Below are positions 43,461-54,542 of a DNA stretch of 64,000 nt, piece by piece. A program made the translations under genes and the position numbers. Positions within the stretch are counted from its first letter, which is position 1. Each line of letters starts with the position of its first letter. Under the pieces are notes generated by a model that was not told where the DNA came from, ran no database searches, and worked only from the letters and a program-made list of their open reading frames with translations. This DNA comes from Paracoccaceae bacterium (GTDB lineage: Bacteria > Pseudomonadota > Alphaproteobacteria > Rhodobacterales > Rhodobacteraceae). Location: assembly GCA_020425125.1 (NCBI GenBank), contig JAGQRV010000005.1:54438-118437 (forward strand), in the 5' to 3' direction.

Positions 43461-44450
43461 ATGATGTGCCCGGTGCCCCCGATCCGCCCGCCGCATGTGC
43501 CGGTTCTGCTCGGGCCGCTTCTGGCTGCCGTGGCGCCCGTCTCGCGCACCTGGGTCGACGGCACGTTCGGCGCCGGCGGCTATGCTCTGGGGCTTCTCGA
43601 TGCCGGGGCCGAGCGGGTCATCGGCATCGACCGCGATCCGTCGGCAATAGCCATGGCAGCGCCGCTCGCGGCCGAACTGGGCGCGCGGCTGACCCTGGTG
43701 CACGGAGATTTTGCCGAACTCGACCAGCATGCCGGCGGTGCGGTGGCGGGGGTCGTCCTCGATCTGGGCGTCTCGTCGATGCAGCTCGATCAGGCGCAGC
43801 GCGGCTTTTCGTTTCTGCGCGACGGACCGCTCGACATGCGCATGACGCAGGAGGGACCGTCGGCTGCGGATCTGGTGAACGGCGCCAGCGAGACGCTTCT
43901 CGCCGACATCCTGTTCCACTATGGCGAGGAGCGCGCGGCCCGGCGGATCGCGCGGGCCATCCTGCGCGCCCGGGCCGACGCCCCGATCGAGACCACCGGT
44001 GCCCTTGCCGGGATCGTCGAATCCTGCCTGCCCCGCGCGAAGCCGGGGCAGAGCCACCCGGCGACGCGGAGTTTCCAGGCGCTGCGCATCGCCGTGAATG
44101 ACGAATACGGCCAGCTCGCCCGGGGACTTGCGGCGGCGGAACGGGCGCTGGAGCCCGGCGGCGCGCTTGCTGTGGTCACCTTTCATTCCGGCGAGGACCG
44201 GGTGGTCAAGCGGTTCCTTCAGGCGCGCTCCGGACGCGGCGGCCGGGCGAACCGCTATGCGCCCGAAGCCGAGACCGAGGCGCCGCGCTTCGATCGGGTG
44301 GCGCCCGCGGTGACGCCGGATGCGCAGGAACTGGCTGCCAATCCGCGGGCACGGTCCGCGCGTCTCAGGGTGGCCCGGCGCACCGCCGCGCCGGCGGGAG
44401 AGGTCGACCTGCGGACCCTGGGACTTCCGCGGCTTGTGTTGGAGACGTAG
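43461..44450 (+). CDS. rsmH: 16S rRNA (cytosine1402-N4)-methyltransferase RsmH
   Basis: Methylates C1402 in the ribosomal decoding centre. It has 329 residues. PPHVPVLL at the N-terminus, the SAM-binding [14 protein letters not shown] near residue 32, [13 protein letters not shown] and [15 protein letters not shown] are family hallmarks. It lies between mraZ and ftsL as usual; ftsL starts 2 bases after its stop. Confidence 0.97.
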   Translation: MMCPVPPIRPPHVPVLLGPLLAAVAPVSRTWVDGTFGAGGYALGLLDAGAERVIGIDRDPSAIAMAAPLAAELGARLTLVHGDFAELDQHAGGAVAGVVLDLGVSSMQLDQAQRGFSFLRDGPLDMRMTQEGPSAADLVNGASETLLADILFHYGEERAARRIARAILRARADAPIETTGALAGIVESCLPRAKPGQSHPATRSFQALRIAVNDEYGQLARGLAAAERALEPGGALAVVTFHSGEDRVVKRFLQARSGRGGRANRYAPEAETEAPRFDRVAPAVTPDAQELAANPRARSARLRVARRTAAPAGEVDLRTLGLPRLVLET

Positions 44451-44452
44451 TG

Positions 44453-44923
44453 ATGCGTGTGTTCTTCGGTCTGCTGCTCGGTGCGACGGTGCTCGCACTC
44501 GCCTTCTGGGCCTATCAGGAGAATTACCGGACCCGCGAAGTCCTGGCCGAAACGCGGGCGATGCAATCCGAGATCGGCCACCTGCGCGAGCAACTCGGCG
44601 TGTTGAAGGCCGAATGGGCCTACCTCAACCGCCCCGACCGCCTGCGCGAACTCGCCGATCTCAATTTCGCCCGGCTGGGCCTCTTGCCGATGACGCCGAA
44701 CCAGTTCGGCAAGGTGTCCGAGATTGCCTATCCGCCGCCGCCGGTCGCCGATGTGGAAACCGTCGAGATCGATGCCATGCCGGCCTTGCCCAACGCCACC
44801 ACCGAGGATGGGCTGCCGCCGCCGAAACCGGCGGCTCCGACGATTCTGGCCGCGCCCGCCGGCGGGCTGCCGGAAGATCCCATAGCGACGCTGCCGATCG
44901 AGGAAGGGGCAGACAATGAGTGA
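44453..44923 (+). CDS. ftsL: Cell division protein FtsL
   Basis: This is a small bitopic divisome protein that works with FtsB and FtsQ and activates FtsWI. It has 156 residues with one N-terminal membrane segment (FFGLLLGATVLALAFWAY, about 4-21) and a periplasmic coiled coil (LAETRAMQSEIGHLREQLGVLKAEW region, 30-55). The C-terminal 80 residues are a Pro/Ala-rich tail, longer than in E. coli. The ATG at 44453 has GGAG 8 bases upstream; a GTG at 44450 is an alternative. Its end overlaps ftsI by 8 bases. Confidence 0.88.
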   Translation: MRVFFGLLLGATVLALAFWAYQENYRTREVLAETRAMQSEIGHLREQLGVLKAEWAYLNRPDRLRELADLNFARLGLLPMTPNQFGKVSEIAYPPPPVADVETVEIDAMPALPNATTEDGLPPPKPAAPTILAAPAGGLPEDPIATLPIEEGADNE

Positions 44924-46709
44924 ACCCCGCCGGCCCCTGCGCCCGCTCGCCCCGGTCCTGCGTGCCCGCGAGCGCGGCGAGAACCCGGACCTGATCGAGC
45001 GCGAGAACCGCGCCCGCCGCAGCGACGCGCTGCGCGACCGCCTCAGGCGCCAGGCCGAAGGCCGGCTGCTGGTCCTCAGTGTCTTCTTCATCGCGGCCTT
45101 CGCGGCGGTCGGCGTGCGCATGGGCACGCTGGCGACCTCGGTGCCGGTCGAACCGACGCGGCTGGGTGGTGGCAGCCAGATCACCAGCGCCCGCGCCGAC
45201 ATCGTCGACCGCAACGGCCGCCTCATGGCGACCAACCTCGTCACCCAGGCACTCTATGCCCACCCGCAGGAGATGGTCGACATCCCCGGCGCCGTGGCCC
45301 AGCTCGCCGCGATCTTCCCGGATATCGATGCCGCCGCACTCGAAGCGCGGCTGGAGGACAAGAACCGGAAATTCGTCTGGATCCGCAAGACATTGTCGCC
45401 TGAGGAGATTCAGGCCGTCTACGATATCGGCGATCCCGGACTGCTGTTTGCCAGCCGCGACATGCGGATCTACCCCAACGGCCATCTCGCGGCACATGTG
45501 CTGGGCGGGGCGAGCTTCGGCACCGAGGGCGTGAACGCCGCCGAGGTGATCGGCGTCGCCGGGATCGAGAAGGCGTTCGACGACCGGCTGCGGGACCCGG
45601 CGGAACTGGACAAGCCGCTGCAGCTTTCGATCGACGTTACCGTCCAGTCCGCCGTGACCGAAGTGCTGGAAGGCGGTATGCATCTGATGCACGCCAAGGG
45701 CGCCAGCGCCGTCATCATGGACGTGCATTCGGGCGAGATCATCTCCATGGTTTCGCTGCCGGATTTCGATCCGAACGACCGGCCGCAGCCACTGACCACG
45801 GGGGACCAGTCGGACAGCCCGCTCTTCAACCGCGCGGTCCAGGGGGTCTACGAGCTTGGGTCGGTGTTCAAGATCCTCACCGTTTCGGCGGCGCTCGACG
45901 AAGGCGTGGTCAATGTCAACACGGTGGTCAACACCCAGAGCCCGATGCGCTGGGGGCGGTTCAAGATCAGCGACTTCCACAATTACGGGCCGTCGCTAAG
46001 CGTGCGCAACGTGATCGTGAAATCGTCGAACGTCGGCACGGCGCATATTGCGCAGATGCTGGGCGGGCCGCGCCAGAAAGCGTTCCTGGAAAGTCTGGGT
46101 CTGTTCGAGCCGACACCTGTCGAGCTGTTCGAGGCGCCCTCGGGCCGGCCGCTGCTGCCCGGCAAGTGGGGCGAGATCCAGTCGATGACGATCTCCTATG
46201 GCCACGGCATGAGTACGAGTCCGGTGCATCTCGCCAGCGCCTATTCCTCGCTGGTGAACGGGGGCACGCTGGTCAAGCCGACTCTGCTGAAGCAATCGGG
46301 CTGGACGCTCGGCCCGCAGGTGATCAAGCCTGAAACCTCCGCGACGGTGCGCAGCCTCTTGCGCGACGTGGTGGTCAAGGGGACCGCCACGTTCGGCAAC
46401 GTGCCGGGCTACGATGTCGGCGGCAAGACCGGTTCGGCCGACAAGCCGAGGCCGAACGGCGGCTACTACCGCGACAAGGTATTGGCGACCTTCGCCGGCA
46501 CCTTCCCGGCGCATGACCCGAAATACGTCTTCGTGGTTTCGCTCGACGAGGGCTACGAGATCGTCAACGGTCAGGCATTCCGCACGGCCGGCTGGACCGC
46601 CGTTCCCGTCACTGCCGAGATCATCCGGCGCATCGCGCCGCTTCTCGGCCTTCCGCCCGAGATTGAACCTGCATCGGCGGATGGGGTACGGGAAGCGAGG
46701 CGCGGCTGA
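44916..46709 (+). CDS. ftsI: Septal peptidoglycan transpeptidase FtsI (PBP3)
   Basis: Cross-links septal peptidoglycan in complex with FtsW. It has 597 residues: a basic cytoplasmic N-terminus, one membrane segment (LLVLSVFFIAAFAAVGVRM, about 51-69), a non-catalytic domain, then the transpeptidase with SVFK (SxxK nucleophile, in YELGSVFKI), SSN (in IVKSSNVGT) and KTG (in GGKTGSADK). It overlaps ftsL by 8 bases and is followed by murE after 11 bases. Confidence 0.97.
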   Translation: MSEPRRPLRPLAPVLRARERGENPDLIERENRARRSDALRDRLRRQAEGRLLVLSVFFIAAFAAVGVRMGTLATSVPVEPTRLGGGSQITSARADIVDRNGRLMATNLVTQALYAHPQEMVDIPGAVAQLAAIFPDIDAAALEARLEDKNRKFVWIRKTLSPEEIQAVYDIGDPGLLFASRDMRIYPNGHLAAHVLGGASFGTEGVNAAEVIGVAGIEKAFDDRLRDPAELDKPLQLSIDVTVQSAVTEVLEGGMHLMHAKGASAVIMDVHSGEIISMVSLPDFDPNDRPQPLTTGDQSDSPLFNRAVQGVYELGSVFKILTVSAALDEGVVNVNTVVNTQSPMRWGRFKISDFHNYGPSLSVRNVIVKSSNVGTAHIAQMLGGPRQKAFLESLGLFEPTPVELFEAPSGRPLLPGKWGEIQSMTISYGHGMSTSPVHLASAYSSLVNGGTLVKPTLLKQSGWTLGPQVIKPETSATVRSLLRDVVVKGTATFGNVPGYDVGGKTGSADKPRPNGGYYRDKVLATFAGTFPAHDPKYVFVVSLDEGYEIVNGQAFRTAGWTAVPVTAEIIRRIAPLLGLPPEIEPASADGVREARRG

Positions 46710-46720
46710 AAGGGCGGGGC

Positions 46721-48211
46721 ATGGACACGGATCAGGCGATACGGACACTGGCCGAACTCGGCCTTCATGCGCAGGGCGGGCGCGAAGCGCGGATCACCGG
46801 GCTCAGCGTCGACAGCCGCACCGTCCGTCCGGGCCATCTGTTCGCCGCACTGCCGGGCTCCAGGGTGCATGGCTCCGAGTTCATCCCCGCCGCACTCGGA
46901 AAGGGGGCGGGCGCGGTCCTGACCGACCGCACCGGCGCCCAGGCGGCTGCCGGTGCGTTGGCCGAGGCCGGCGTGCCGGTCGTCATCGCCGAGGATCCGC
47001 GCCAGGCGCTCGCCTTCGCCGCAGCGCTCTGGTACGGGGGACAGCCGGAAACCGCGGTTGCAGTGACAGGCACCAACGGCAAGACCTCGGTCGCCACCTT
47101 CGCGCGCCAGATCTGGACGCTGCTCGGCCGTGAGGCGGCCAACCTGGGCACCACCGGCATCGAAGGCGCCTACGAGGCGCCGCTGGCCCATACCACGCCC
47201 GATCCGATCACGCTCCACCGCCATCTTGCCGCCATGGCCAAGGCCGGGGTCACCCACCTGGCGATGGAGGCCTCGTCCCACGGGCTCGACCAGAAGCGTC
47301 TCGATGGGGTGCGGCTGGCGGCGGCGGGCTTCACCACGTTCAGTCAGGACCACCTCGACTATCATCACGATTTCGACGCCTATTTCGCCGCCAAGGCGGG
47401 CCTCTTCGACCGGGTGCTCGGCGAAGACGGGATTGTCGTCGCCAATCTCGACGACCCGAAGGGCGCCGAGGTGGCCGAACGGGCACGGGCGCGCGGTCAG
47501 GAGGTCATCGGCATCGGCCGACAGGACAGCGCCACGCTCAGGATCGACAGTCAGCGCTTCGATGCCACCGGGCAGGAACTGCGATTTTCCTGGCAGGGTC
47601 AGCCGCGGCAGATGCGGCTCGACCTGATCGGCGGTTTCCAGGCCCAGAACGTGCTGGTGGCGGCAGGACTGGTAATCGCGGCTGGCGAGGATCCCGATGA
47701 CGTGTTCGCCGCGCTGCCCCGGCTCAGCACCGTGCGCGGGCGGATGCAGCACGTAGCGACGCGGTCGAACGGCGCCACGGTCTTCGTCGACTATGCCCAT
47801 ACGCCGGATGCCGTCGCGACGGCCTGCCGGGCGCTGCGCCCGCATGTGATGGGACGGCTGGTTCTGGTTCTTGGCGCGGGTGGCGATCGCGACAGAGGCA
47901 AGCGCGTGCTGATGGGGCGCGCCGCGGCCGAAACCGCCGACGAGGTCATCGTGACCGACGACAATCCCCGCAGCGAGGATCCGGCCGCGATCCGTGCGAT
48001 GGTCCTGGAAGGCTGCCCCGAAGCGATCGAGGTCGGCGACCGGGCCGAGGCGATCCTGAGGGGGGTCGACGCGCTCGGACCCGGCGACGCGCTGCTGATC
48101 GCCGGCAAGGGCCACGAGACCGGCCAGACCATCGGCGACAGCGTCTTTCCCTTCGACGACGCCGAACAGGCGAGCGTGGCCGTCGCAGCGCTTGAAGGGC
48201 GGCCGACATGA
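46721..48211 (+). CDS. murE: UDP-MurNAc-tripeptide synthetase MurE
   Basis: Adds meso-diaminopimelate (expected in Gram-negatives) to UDP-MurNAc-L-Ala-D-Glu. It has 496 residues and three Mur-ligase domains: SRTVRPGHLFAAL at the N-terminus, ATP loop VTGTNGKTSVATF near residue 113, MEASSHGLDQKR, VDYAHTPDA, and the DAP-selective DDNPRSEDP near residue 410. AAAGGGCGGGG precedes the ATG. Its stop overlaps the murF start (ATGA). Confidence 0.97.
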   Translation: MDTDQAIRTLAELGLHAQGGREARITGLSVDSRTVRPGHLFAALPGSRVHGSEFIPAALGKGAGAVLTDRTGAQAAAGALAEAGVPVVIAEDPRQALAFAAALWYGGQPETAVAVTGTNGKTSVATFARQIWTLLGREAANLGTTGIEGAYEAPLAHTTPDPITLHRHLAAMAKAGVTHLAMEASSHGLDQKRLDGVRLAAAGFTTFSQDHLDYHHDFDAYFAAKAGLFDRVLGEDGIVVANLDDPKGAEVAERARARGQEVIGIGRQDSATLRIDSQRFDATGQELRFSWQGQPRQMRLDLIGGFQAQNVLVAAGLVIAAGEDPDDVFAALPRLSTVRGRMQHVATRSNGATVFVDYAHTPDAVATACRALRPHVMGRLVLVLGAGGDRDRGKRVLMGRAAAETADEVIVTDDNPRSEDPAAIRAMVLEGCPEAIEVGDRAEAILRGVDALGPGDALLIAGKGHETGQTIGDSVFPFDDAEQASVAVAALEGRPT

Positions 48212-49638
48212 GCGTGCTCTGGAATGCCGCTGACGCTGCGCGGGCGACCGGCGGCACGGCACAGGGCGACTGGGCGGCGACGGGGTTGTCCATCGATACC
48301 CGCAGCCTGCAGCCGGGCGAGATGTTCGTCGCCCTGAAGGACCGCCGCGACGGCCACGATTTCGTCGCCGATGCGCTGGACAGGGGGGCCGCGGCAGCGA
48401 TGGTGTCGCGGATCCCCGATGGGGTTGCGGCGGACGCACCGCTGCTCGTGGTCGAAGATGTCCAGGCGGCGCTCGAAGCGCTCGGCCGGGCGGCGCGGGC
48501 GCGGCTGGCGGGCAAGGTCGTCGCAGTGACCGGCTCGGTCGGCAAGACGTCAACCAAGGAGATGCTGCGGGCGGCGTTGGCGCCGCTCGGCTCCGTGCAT
48601 GCCGCCGAGAAGAGCTTCAACAATCATTGGGGGGTGCCGTTGACGCTGGCGCGCTGCCCGGCGACGGCGGATGTCGCGGTCATCGAGATCGGCATGAATC
48701 ACCCGGGCGAGATCGCGCCCCTGGCCGCGATCGCACGGCCCGACGTGGCGCTGGTGACGATTGTCGCCCCGGCGCATCTGGAGGCATTTCCGGACGGACT
48801 CGACGGCATTGCCCACGAGAAGGCGACAATCTTCTCGGGTCTCGCGGATGGCGGAACAGCGGTGCTGAACGCCGACCTGCCGACCTCGGCGATCTTGCGT
48901 GCGGGAGCATCCAAGGCGGCGCATGTGATCGGCTTCGGCCATTCCGAAGACGCCCAGGCCCGGGTTACCGACCTCTTGGTCGGGTCGGACGAAACCCATT
49001 TCGTGTTCCGCTTTGCCGGAGTCAACGTGCCGGTGCGTCTGGCGACGCCGGGGCGCCATTTCGCAACCAATGCCGCCGGGGCGCTGGCGGCCGTGGCCGC
49101 ACTTGGCGGCGATCTCCATGCCGCCGCCGCGGGCCTTGCGTCGTGGCGGCCGCCGGGGGGGCGTGGTACGCGCGAGACCGTGGCGGCGCCGGATGGTGCG
49201 TTCGCGCTCATCGACGACGCCTATAACGCCAACCCGGCCTCGCTCGGAGCGGCGCTCGACGTGCTGGCCGCAAGCCGTCCGGCCGGCGGGCGGCGGATCG
49301 CAATTCTCGGCGACATGCTGGAACTTGGCCCGGACGAAGCCCGGCTGCATGCTGCAATCGCCGATCATCCGGCGATGGCACTGGTCGACCGGGTGCACTG
49401 CGCGGGACCGCGGATGCGCCATCTGCACGACGCGCTGCCCGCGGCAAAGCGCGGCCGCTGGGCCGAGACCGCCGCGGCACTGGCCGAGGAGGCCGCCGCC
49501 CTCGCCGGTCCGGGCGATGTCGTACTGGTGAAGGGCTCCTTCGGATCGCGGGTGTCCATGGTGGTTGACGCCCTGCGCTGCCTGGGGCGCGACACGGCGC
49601 GAGAGATGCAGGATTCCCGCGAATGCTCTACTGGCTGA
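48208..49638 (+). CDS. murF: UDP-MurNAc-pentapeptide synthetase MurF
   Basis: Adds D-Ala-D-Ala to the UDP-MurNAc-tripeptide. It has 476 residues. [15 protein letters not shown]-type N-terminus ([18 protein letters not shown]), ATP loop [13 protein letters not shown] near residue 112, [23 protein letters not shown] and [10 protein letters not shown] are family marks. It is tied to murE by a 4-base overlap and to mraY by a 16-base overlap. Confidence 0.97.
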   Translation: MSVLWNAADAARATGGTAQGDWAATGLSIDTRSLQPGEMFVALKDRRDGHDFVADALDRGAAAAMVSRIPDGVAADAPLLVVEDVQAALEALGRAARARLAGKVVAVTGSVGKTSTKEMLRAALAPLGSVHAAEKSFNNHWGVPLTLARCPATADVAVIEIGMNHPGEIAPLAAIARPDVALVTIVAPAHLEAFPDGLDGIAHEKATIFSGLADGGTAVLNADLPTSAILRAGASKAAHVIGFGHSEDAQARVTDLLVGSDETHFVFRFAGVNVPVRLATPGRHFATNAAGALAAVAALGGDLHAAAAGLASWRPPGGRGTRETVAAPDGAFALIDDAYNANPASLGAALDVLAASRPAGGRRIAILGDMLELGPDEARLHAAIADHPAMALVDRVHCAGPRMRHLHDALPAAKRGRWAETAAALAEEAAALAGPGDVVLVKGSFGSRVSMVVDALRCLGRDTAREMQDSRECSTG

Positions 49639-50708
49639 CCGACCTGTCGGATGGCGGCGACATCTTCAACCTGTTCCGCTACATCACCTTCCGCGCCGGC
49701 GGCGCCTTCTTCACCGCGCTGCTCTTCGGCTTCCTGTTCGGCCGCCCGCTGATCGACCTGCTCCGCAAGCGCCAGCGCCGGGGCCAGCCGATCCGCGAGG
49801 ACGGGCCGGAAAGCCATCTCAAGACCAAGGCCGGCACCCCGACGATGGGGGGCGTCCTGATCCTCGGCGCGCTGCTGGTCGCCACGCTGCTCTGGGCGCG
49901 GCTCGACACGCCCTTCATCTGGATGGCGCTCTTCGTCACCGCGGGCTTCGGGCTGATCGGCTTCGCCGACGATTACGCCAAGGTCTCGAAACAGAACCAC
50001 AAGGGCGTTCCGGGCCGGGTGCGGCTGGCCGCGGGCTTCGCCATCGCCGCGATCGCCGGGGCCTGGGCGATGTGGTTCCAGCCGGCCGACCTGACCGGCA
50101 ACCTCGCGGTTCCCTTCTTCAAGAACGTGCTGCTGCATCTGGGCCTGTTCTTCATCCCCTTCGCGATGCTGGTGATCGTCGGCTCGGCCAATGCGGTGAA
50201 CCTGACCGACGGGCTCGACGGGCTCGCCATCATGCCGGTGATGATCGCGGCCTCGGCGCTCGGGGTGATCGCTTATGCGGTCGGGAACGTGAAATTCGCC
50301 GACTATCTCGACGTGCACTATGTGCCGCATACCGGCGAGTTGATCGTCTTCGTCGCCGGGCTGGTGGGCGGCGGCCTGGGCTTTCTGTGGTACAACGCGC
50401 CGCCTGCGGCTGTCTTCATGGGCGATACCGGATCGCTCGCGCTCGGCGGCGCGCTCGGCGCGATCGCGGTGGCAACCAAGCACGAGATCGTGCTGGCGAT
50501 CGTCGGTGGGCTCTTCGTGGTCGAGGCACTGAGCGTGATCATCCAGGTCGCCTATTTCAAGCGGACCGGGCGGCGGGTCTTCCTGATGGCGCCGATCCAC
50601 CACCATTTCGAGAAGAAGGGCTGGCAGGAACCGCAGATCGTGATCCGGTTCTGGATCATCTCGCTGATCCTGGCGCTGATCGGGATGGCGACGCTGAAGC
50701 TGCGCTGA
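49623..50708 (+). CDS. mraY: Phospho-MurNAc-pentapeptide translocase MraY
   Basis: Makes lipid I by transferring phospho-MurNAc-pentapeptide to undecaprenyl phosphate in the inner membrane. It has 361 residues and about ten membrane segments. The catalytic acidic pair is in [33 protein letters not shown] and the HHHFEKKG histidine motif ([10 protein letters not shown]) are hallmarks. It overlaps murF by 16 bases. A 189-base gap follows before murD, longer than elsewhere in the cluster. Confidence 0.98.
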   Translation: MLYWLTDLSDGGDIFNLFRYITFRAGGAFFTALLFGFLFGRPLIDLLRKRQRRGQPIREDGPESHLKTKAGTPTMGGVLILGALLVATLLWARLDTPFIWMALFVTAGFGLIGFADDYAKVSKQNHKGVPGRVRLAAGFAIAAIAGAWAMWFQPADLTGNLAVPFFKNVLLHLGLFFIPFAMLVIVGSANAVNLTDGLDGLAIMPVMIAASALGVIAYAVGNVKFADYLDVHYVPHTGELIVFVAGLVGGGLGFLWYNAPPAAVFMGDTGSLALGGALGAIAVATKHEIVLAIVGGLFVVEALSVIIQVAYFKRTGRRVFLMAPIHHHFEKKGWQEPQIVIRFWIISLILALIGMATLKLR

Positions 50709-50897
50709 GTCCGCGCGGGATCCGCCACCGGCTTCAGCCAGGCGGAGGCGCGCGTGCCGCGCGCCGCGCGATTCTCCCCATCCCCGCCTCCGGCGCGGAC
50801 GGGGCCCGCCGCCGATTGCGGCGGAGTTCCCGGTGCTTCTGGACCTGGTGCAAGGGGCGTGCGATGGAACCGCCGCGATGAACGGGAGAGACTGCAC

Positions 50898-52307
50898 ATG
50901 ATAACGGTGCGCGGGTTCGAGGGCCGGAAGGTGGCGGTACTGGGGCTCGGCCGGTCGGGTCTGACCGCGGCGCGGGCACTGGTAGCCGGCGGCGCGGAGC
51001 CGCTGGTCTGGGACGACGGCGCCGAGGGCCGGGCGAAGGCCGCGGCGGAAGGTTTCACCCTGCGCGATCTCAGCCGCGACGGCGCCTTTCGCGACATTGC
51101 CTGCCTCGTCGTCTCGCCGGGTATCCCCCATCTCTACCCGGCGCCGAATCCGGCGATCCGCGCCGCGCTGGAGGCGGGCGTTCCGGTCGACAACGATATC
51201 GGGCTCTTCTTCCGCTCGCTCGCAACCTCCGAGTGGGACGGCTACGACGCCGTTCCCCGGGTTGCCGCGGTCACCGGGTCGAACGGCAAGTCCACCACGT
51301 CGGCGCTGATTCATCATTGCCTCACGGCAGCGGGGCGGCCGTCCCAGCTGGCGGGCAATATCGGCCGGGGCGTGCTGGACATCGACCCGCCCGGCGACGG
51401 CGGCTTCGTGGTGCTGGAACTGTCCTCGTACCAGACCGAGTTGGCCCGCGCCCTGACCCCGGACGTCGCCGTCTTCACCAATCTCTCGCCCGACCATCTT
51501 GACCGCCATGGCGGGCCCGGAGGCTATTTCGCGGCCAAGCGCCGGCTGTTCGCCGAAGGCGGGCCGGACCGCGCGGTGGTCGGCGTGGACGAGGTCGAGG
51601 GGCTCTATCTTGCCGACCAGTTGGGCGAGGGGCCCGAGGACCAGCGGGTGATCCGTGTGTCGGTGACCCGCAGGCTGAGCGGCTTCGCCTGGTCGGTCCA
51701 TGCCAACAAGGGCTTCCTGTCCGAGACGCGGAAGGGCAGCCAAGTCGCGTCGATCGACCTTCGCGGCATCCGCGGCCTGCCCGGGCGCCACAACCACCAG
51801 AATGCCTGCGCCGCCTACGGGGCGCTGCGCGCCTTCGGCCTAGCCCCGCGCGAGATCGAGGCCGGATTCCACAGCTTCGAAGGGCTGGCCCACCGCAGCC
51901 AGATCATCGCCGAACGGGGCGGTGTCACCTTCGTCAACGACAGCAAGGCCACCAACGTGGACAGCGCCGCCCAGGCGCTGCGCGCCTTTCCGAAGATCCG
52001 CTGGATCGCCGGGGGGCTGGGCAAGGACGGCGGCATCGCCGCGCTGGCGCCCGATCTGGCCGGGGTGGTGAAGGCCTATCTGATCGGCCACTCGGCCCGC
52101 GACTTCGCGCTTCAGCTCGGCGAGACGCCCCACGAGATCTGCGAGACGCTGGAGCGCGCGGTGATCCGCGCCGCGGCCGAGGCCCAGCCGGGCGAAACGG
52201 TGCTGCTGGCCCCGGCGGCGGCCAGCTTCGACCAGTTCCCGAATTTCGAGAAGCGCGGCGAGGCCTTCGTGGCGGCGGTCGGACGCCTAATCTCGCGGAC
52301 TGCGTGA
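50898..52307 (+). CDS. murD: UDP-MurNAc-L-alanine:D-glutamate ligase MurD
   Basis: Adds D-glutamate to UDP-MurNAc-L-Ala. It has 469 residues. [17 protein letters not shown] at the N-terminus, [11 protein letters not shown] loop [13 protein letters not shown] near residue 135, [21 protein letters not shown] and [11 protein letters not shown] are family motifs. The ATG at 50898 has GGGAGAG upstream. A hairpin follows its stop within 10 bases, and a non-dcw gene intervenes before ftsW. Confidence 0.97.
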   Translation: MITVRGFEGRKVAVLGLGRSGLTAARALVAGGAEPLVWDDGAEGRAKAAAEGFTLRDLSRDGAFRDIACLVVSPGIPHLYPAPNPAIRAALEAGVPVDNDIGLFFRSLATSEWDGYDAVPRVAAVTGSNGKSTTSALIHHCLTAAGRPSQLAGNIGRGVLDIDPPGDGGFVVLELSSYQTELARALTPDVAVFTNLSPDHLDRHGGPGGYFAAKRRLFAEGGPDRAVVGVDEVEGLYLADQLGEGPEDQRVIRVSVTRRLSGFAWSVHANKGFLSETRKGSQVASIDLRGIRGLPGRHNHQNACAAYGALRAFGLAPREIEAGFHSFEGLAHRSQIIAERGGVTFVNDSKATNVDSAAQALRAFPKIRWIAGGLGKDGGIAALAPDLAGVVKAYLIGHSARDFALQLGETPHEICETLERAVIRAAAEAQPGETVLLAPAAASFDQFPNFEKRGEAFVAAVGRLISRTA

Positions 52308-52315
52308 CGGGCACA

Positions 52316-52341
52316 CCGGCGCCCGGCAGGATCGGCGCCGG
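52316..52341 (+). terminator. Hairpin behind murD
   Basis: A perfect 8-bp stem (CCGGCGCC with GGCGCCGG, 10-base loop) begins 9 bases after the murD stop. It has no T-tract. It may terminate or stabilise the upstream dcw transcript. Confidence 0.45.
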
Positions 52342-52504
52342 GTCAGCGCAATTTCTGCCTGCGGCGCGCAGGGACCGCGCGGTTGCGCTTTGGAGTTCGG
52401 GCGCGGTCATGGTAGGGTTGATCTCCACACTGCGGCGTCAGCGAAAGGCGGCCGACTGTGTCTCCCCAAAGTGCGCGGCGCCGCCCTTTCGACGGGAGCG
52501 AAAG

Positions 52505-53170
52505 ATGATGACCTCTGACTCTCAATCGTTGCGACGGCTATCGATTGCGGCAGTTGTGATCCTGATCGGAAATGTCCCAATACACGCCTCCGCGGCCGAC
52601 GATGCCTGGATCGCTGCGGCGATTGCGGATGCGTCGCGGGCTGCTCCGCCCGCGGTGACCGCCGATGCGACGATCTTCGGCTGGACCGGCAGCGGTGAGC
52701 TCGCGCTCGCCCGCTACGGCCCCGGCCCGTATACCTGCATCGCCAGCGGTGCCTTCTCGCTTCGGCTCGGCAAGCCCGCCCTGCCATTCGCCGATCCGAT
52801 GTGTCTCGACCAGAACGCGTGGTCGTTCATCCAGGCGCTCTGGTCCGGACGGAAGGACAAGCCGCTGCCCATGGCGCCGGGGCTGGTCTGGATGCTGGCC
52901 GGAATGAACGTCACCAAGAGTGCGGTGGACATCGGCGCAAGCACGATCGCGACGACGTCCGGGACCGCCGACACCGACGTCATTCAGATGACGCCGCATA
53001 TCATGATCATGCCGCTGCCCTTCGACGAGTCGGTGGCAGGGCTCACCACCAGGTACAACCTCGAAAATCCGCTTGACGCCTGGATCATGGCCGCAGGGCA
53101 GCCACACGAACATCTGATGGTCCATTTTTCGCCCCGGGACACGGCGGCGATGATGGGGACTGACCAATAG
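52505..53170 (+). CDS. Exported hypothetical protein inside the dcw cluster
   Basis: This 221-residue protein is not recognised. It has a signal peptide (about residues 1-33, with LSIAAVVILIGNVPIHASAAD). The mature part has two Cys (TCIAS, MCLDQ) and a Met/Pro-rich C-terminal half (QMTPHIMIMPLPFDES, MAAGQPHEHLMVHFSP). GGGAGCG precedes the tandem ATG pair at 52505/52508. It lies between murD and ftsW on the same strand but is set off by gaps of 197 and 204 bases, so it looks like an insertion. A periplasmic location is likely. Confidence 0.65.
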   Translation: MMTSDSQSLRRLSIAAVVILIGNVPIHASAADDAWIAAAIADASRAAPPAVTADATIFGWTGSGELALARYGPGPYTCIASGAFSLRLGKPALPFADPMCLDQNAWSFIQALWSGRKDKPLPMAPGLVWMLAGMNVTKSAVDIGASTIATTSGTADTDVIQMTPHIMIMPLPFDESVAGLTTRYNLENPLDAWIMAAGQPHEHLMVHFSPRDTAAMMGTDQ

Positions 53171-53374
53171 GCGGAGCCGACCTGGCCCGAGCGACGCTGG
53201 CACGCCAGCCGAATCCGGGGTGCGCGTCCGGGATGTGCGAAGCGGGGATCCCGCGGCCACGGCGCCGGCGGGATCACCGCCCGCTTGCTTTCGCTGGCGC
53301 AGCGAGGCCGGATGCTGTAGGATTCAGCAAAAGCCCCGGAAAAAGGGGCCGAGCAGACAGTACAGGCAGACCCC

Positions 53375-54541
53375 ATGACTGAGATGGTCCATGGCGCCGT
53401 TCCCGTCACCATCGGGGAACCGCTCCTTCCGAAATGGTGGCGCACCATTGACCGGTGGTCGCTTCTCTGCGTTCTCGCACTGGCCGGGATCGGGCTGCTG
53501 CTCGGGCTTGCCGCCTCGCCGCCGCTGGCCGAGCGCAACGGGCTCGAGCCCTTCTACTATGTGGAGCGGCAGGCCGCCTTCGGCGTGATCGCCTTCGTCG
53601 CACTGCTGGCCTGTTCGATGATGTCGCCACAGCAGGTCCGCCGCATCGGCGTGGTGGGCTTTGCCATCGCCTTCGTCGCGCTCGTCCTCTTGCCGGTCTT
53701 CGGCACCAATTTCGGCAAGGGCGCGATCCGCTGGTATTCGCTCGGCTTCGGCAGCGTCCAGCCTTCGGAATTCCTCAAGCCATTCTACGTTGTCCTTGCC
53801 GGCTGGCTGATGGCGGCCGGGCAGGAGGTCAACGGCCCGCCGGGCAAGGCGCTGTCCGGACTGGTGGCGACCATCGTCGTGACCATCCTGGCGCTGCAGC
53901 CCGATTTCGGCCAGGCCTGCCTGATCCTGTTCGCCTGGGGCGTGATGTATTTCGTCGCCGGCGCGCCGATGGCGCTGCTGGTCGTCGTCGCCGGCCTGAC
54001 CGTGGCCGGCGGGCTGGCCGCCTATAACGGCTCGGAACATTTCGCGCGGCGGATCGACGGCTATCTTTCGGCCGATATCGATCCCACAACCCAGATCGGC
54101 TATGCCGCGGACGCGATCCGAGAGGGCGGCATCTTCGGCGTCGGCGTCGGCGAGGGCGAGGTGAAGTCCTACCTGCCCGATGCGCATACCGATTTCATCA
54201 TTGCCGTTGCTGCCGAGGAATACGGGCTGGTGCTCGTCCTCGTCATCATCGTGCTCTATGCCACGATCACGCTCCGCTCTCTGCTGCGGCTCCTGCGTGA
54301 ACGGGATCCCTTCGTGCGCTACTCGGGAACCGGGCTGGCTTGCGTTCTCGGCATGCAGGCGATGATCAACATGGGGGTGGCGGTTCGGTTGCTGCCGACC
54401 AAGGGAATGACGCTGCCTTTCGTGTCCTATGGCGGTTCCTCAGTGATCGCGGCGGGCATCGGCGTGGGGATGCTGCTCGCGCTGACCCGGACCCGTCCGC
54501 AGGGACGCATGGCCGATCTGATCCGGCGGCCCGCCCGCTGA
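53375..54541 (+). CDS. ftsW: Septal peptidoglycan glycosyltransferase FtsW
   Basis: Polymerises lipid II at the septum together with FtsI. It is a 388-residue SEDS protein with about ten membrane segments. [29 protein letters not shown] and [20 protein letters not shown] are SEDS/FtsW motifs, and the conserved catalytic-type Asp lies in the periplasmic loop [16 protein letters not shown]. murG starts 1 base after its stop. Confidence 0.97.
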   Translation: MTEMVHGAVPVTIGEPLLPKWWRTIDRWSLLCVLALAGIGLLLGLAASPPLAERNGLEPFYYVERQAAFGVIAFVALLACSMMSPQQVRRIGVVGFAIAFVALVLLPVFGTNFGKGAIRWYSLGFGSVQPSEFLKPFYVVLAGWLMAAGQEVNGPPGKALSGLVATIVVTILALQPDFGQACLILFAWGVMYFVAGAPMALLVVVAGLTVAGGLAAYNGSEHFARRIDGYLSADIDPTTQIGYAADAIREGGIFGVGVGEGEVKSYLPDAHTDFIIAVAAEEYGLVLVLVIIVLYATITLRSLLRLLRERDPFVRYSGTGLACVLGMQAMINMGVAVRLLPTKGMTLPFVSYGGSSVIAAGIGVGMLLALTRTRPQGRMADLIRRPAR

Positions 54542-54542
54542 G

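Noticed and set aside
49365-51797. An 810-codon open frame antisense to murF, mraY and murD
   Set aside because: It spans three genuine dcw genes on the opposite strand and is charged, low-complexity sequence without any domain.
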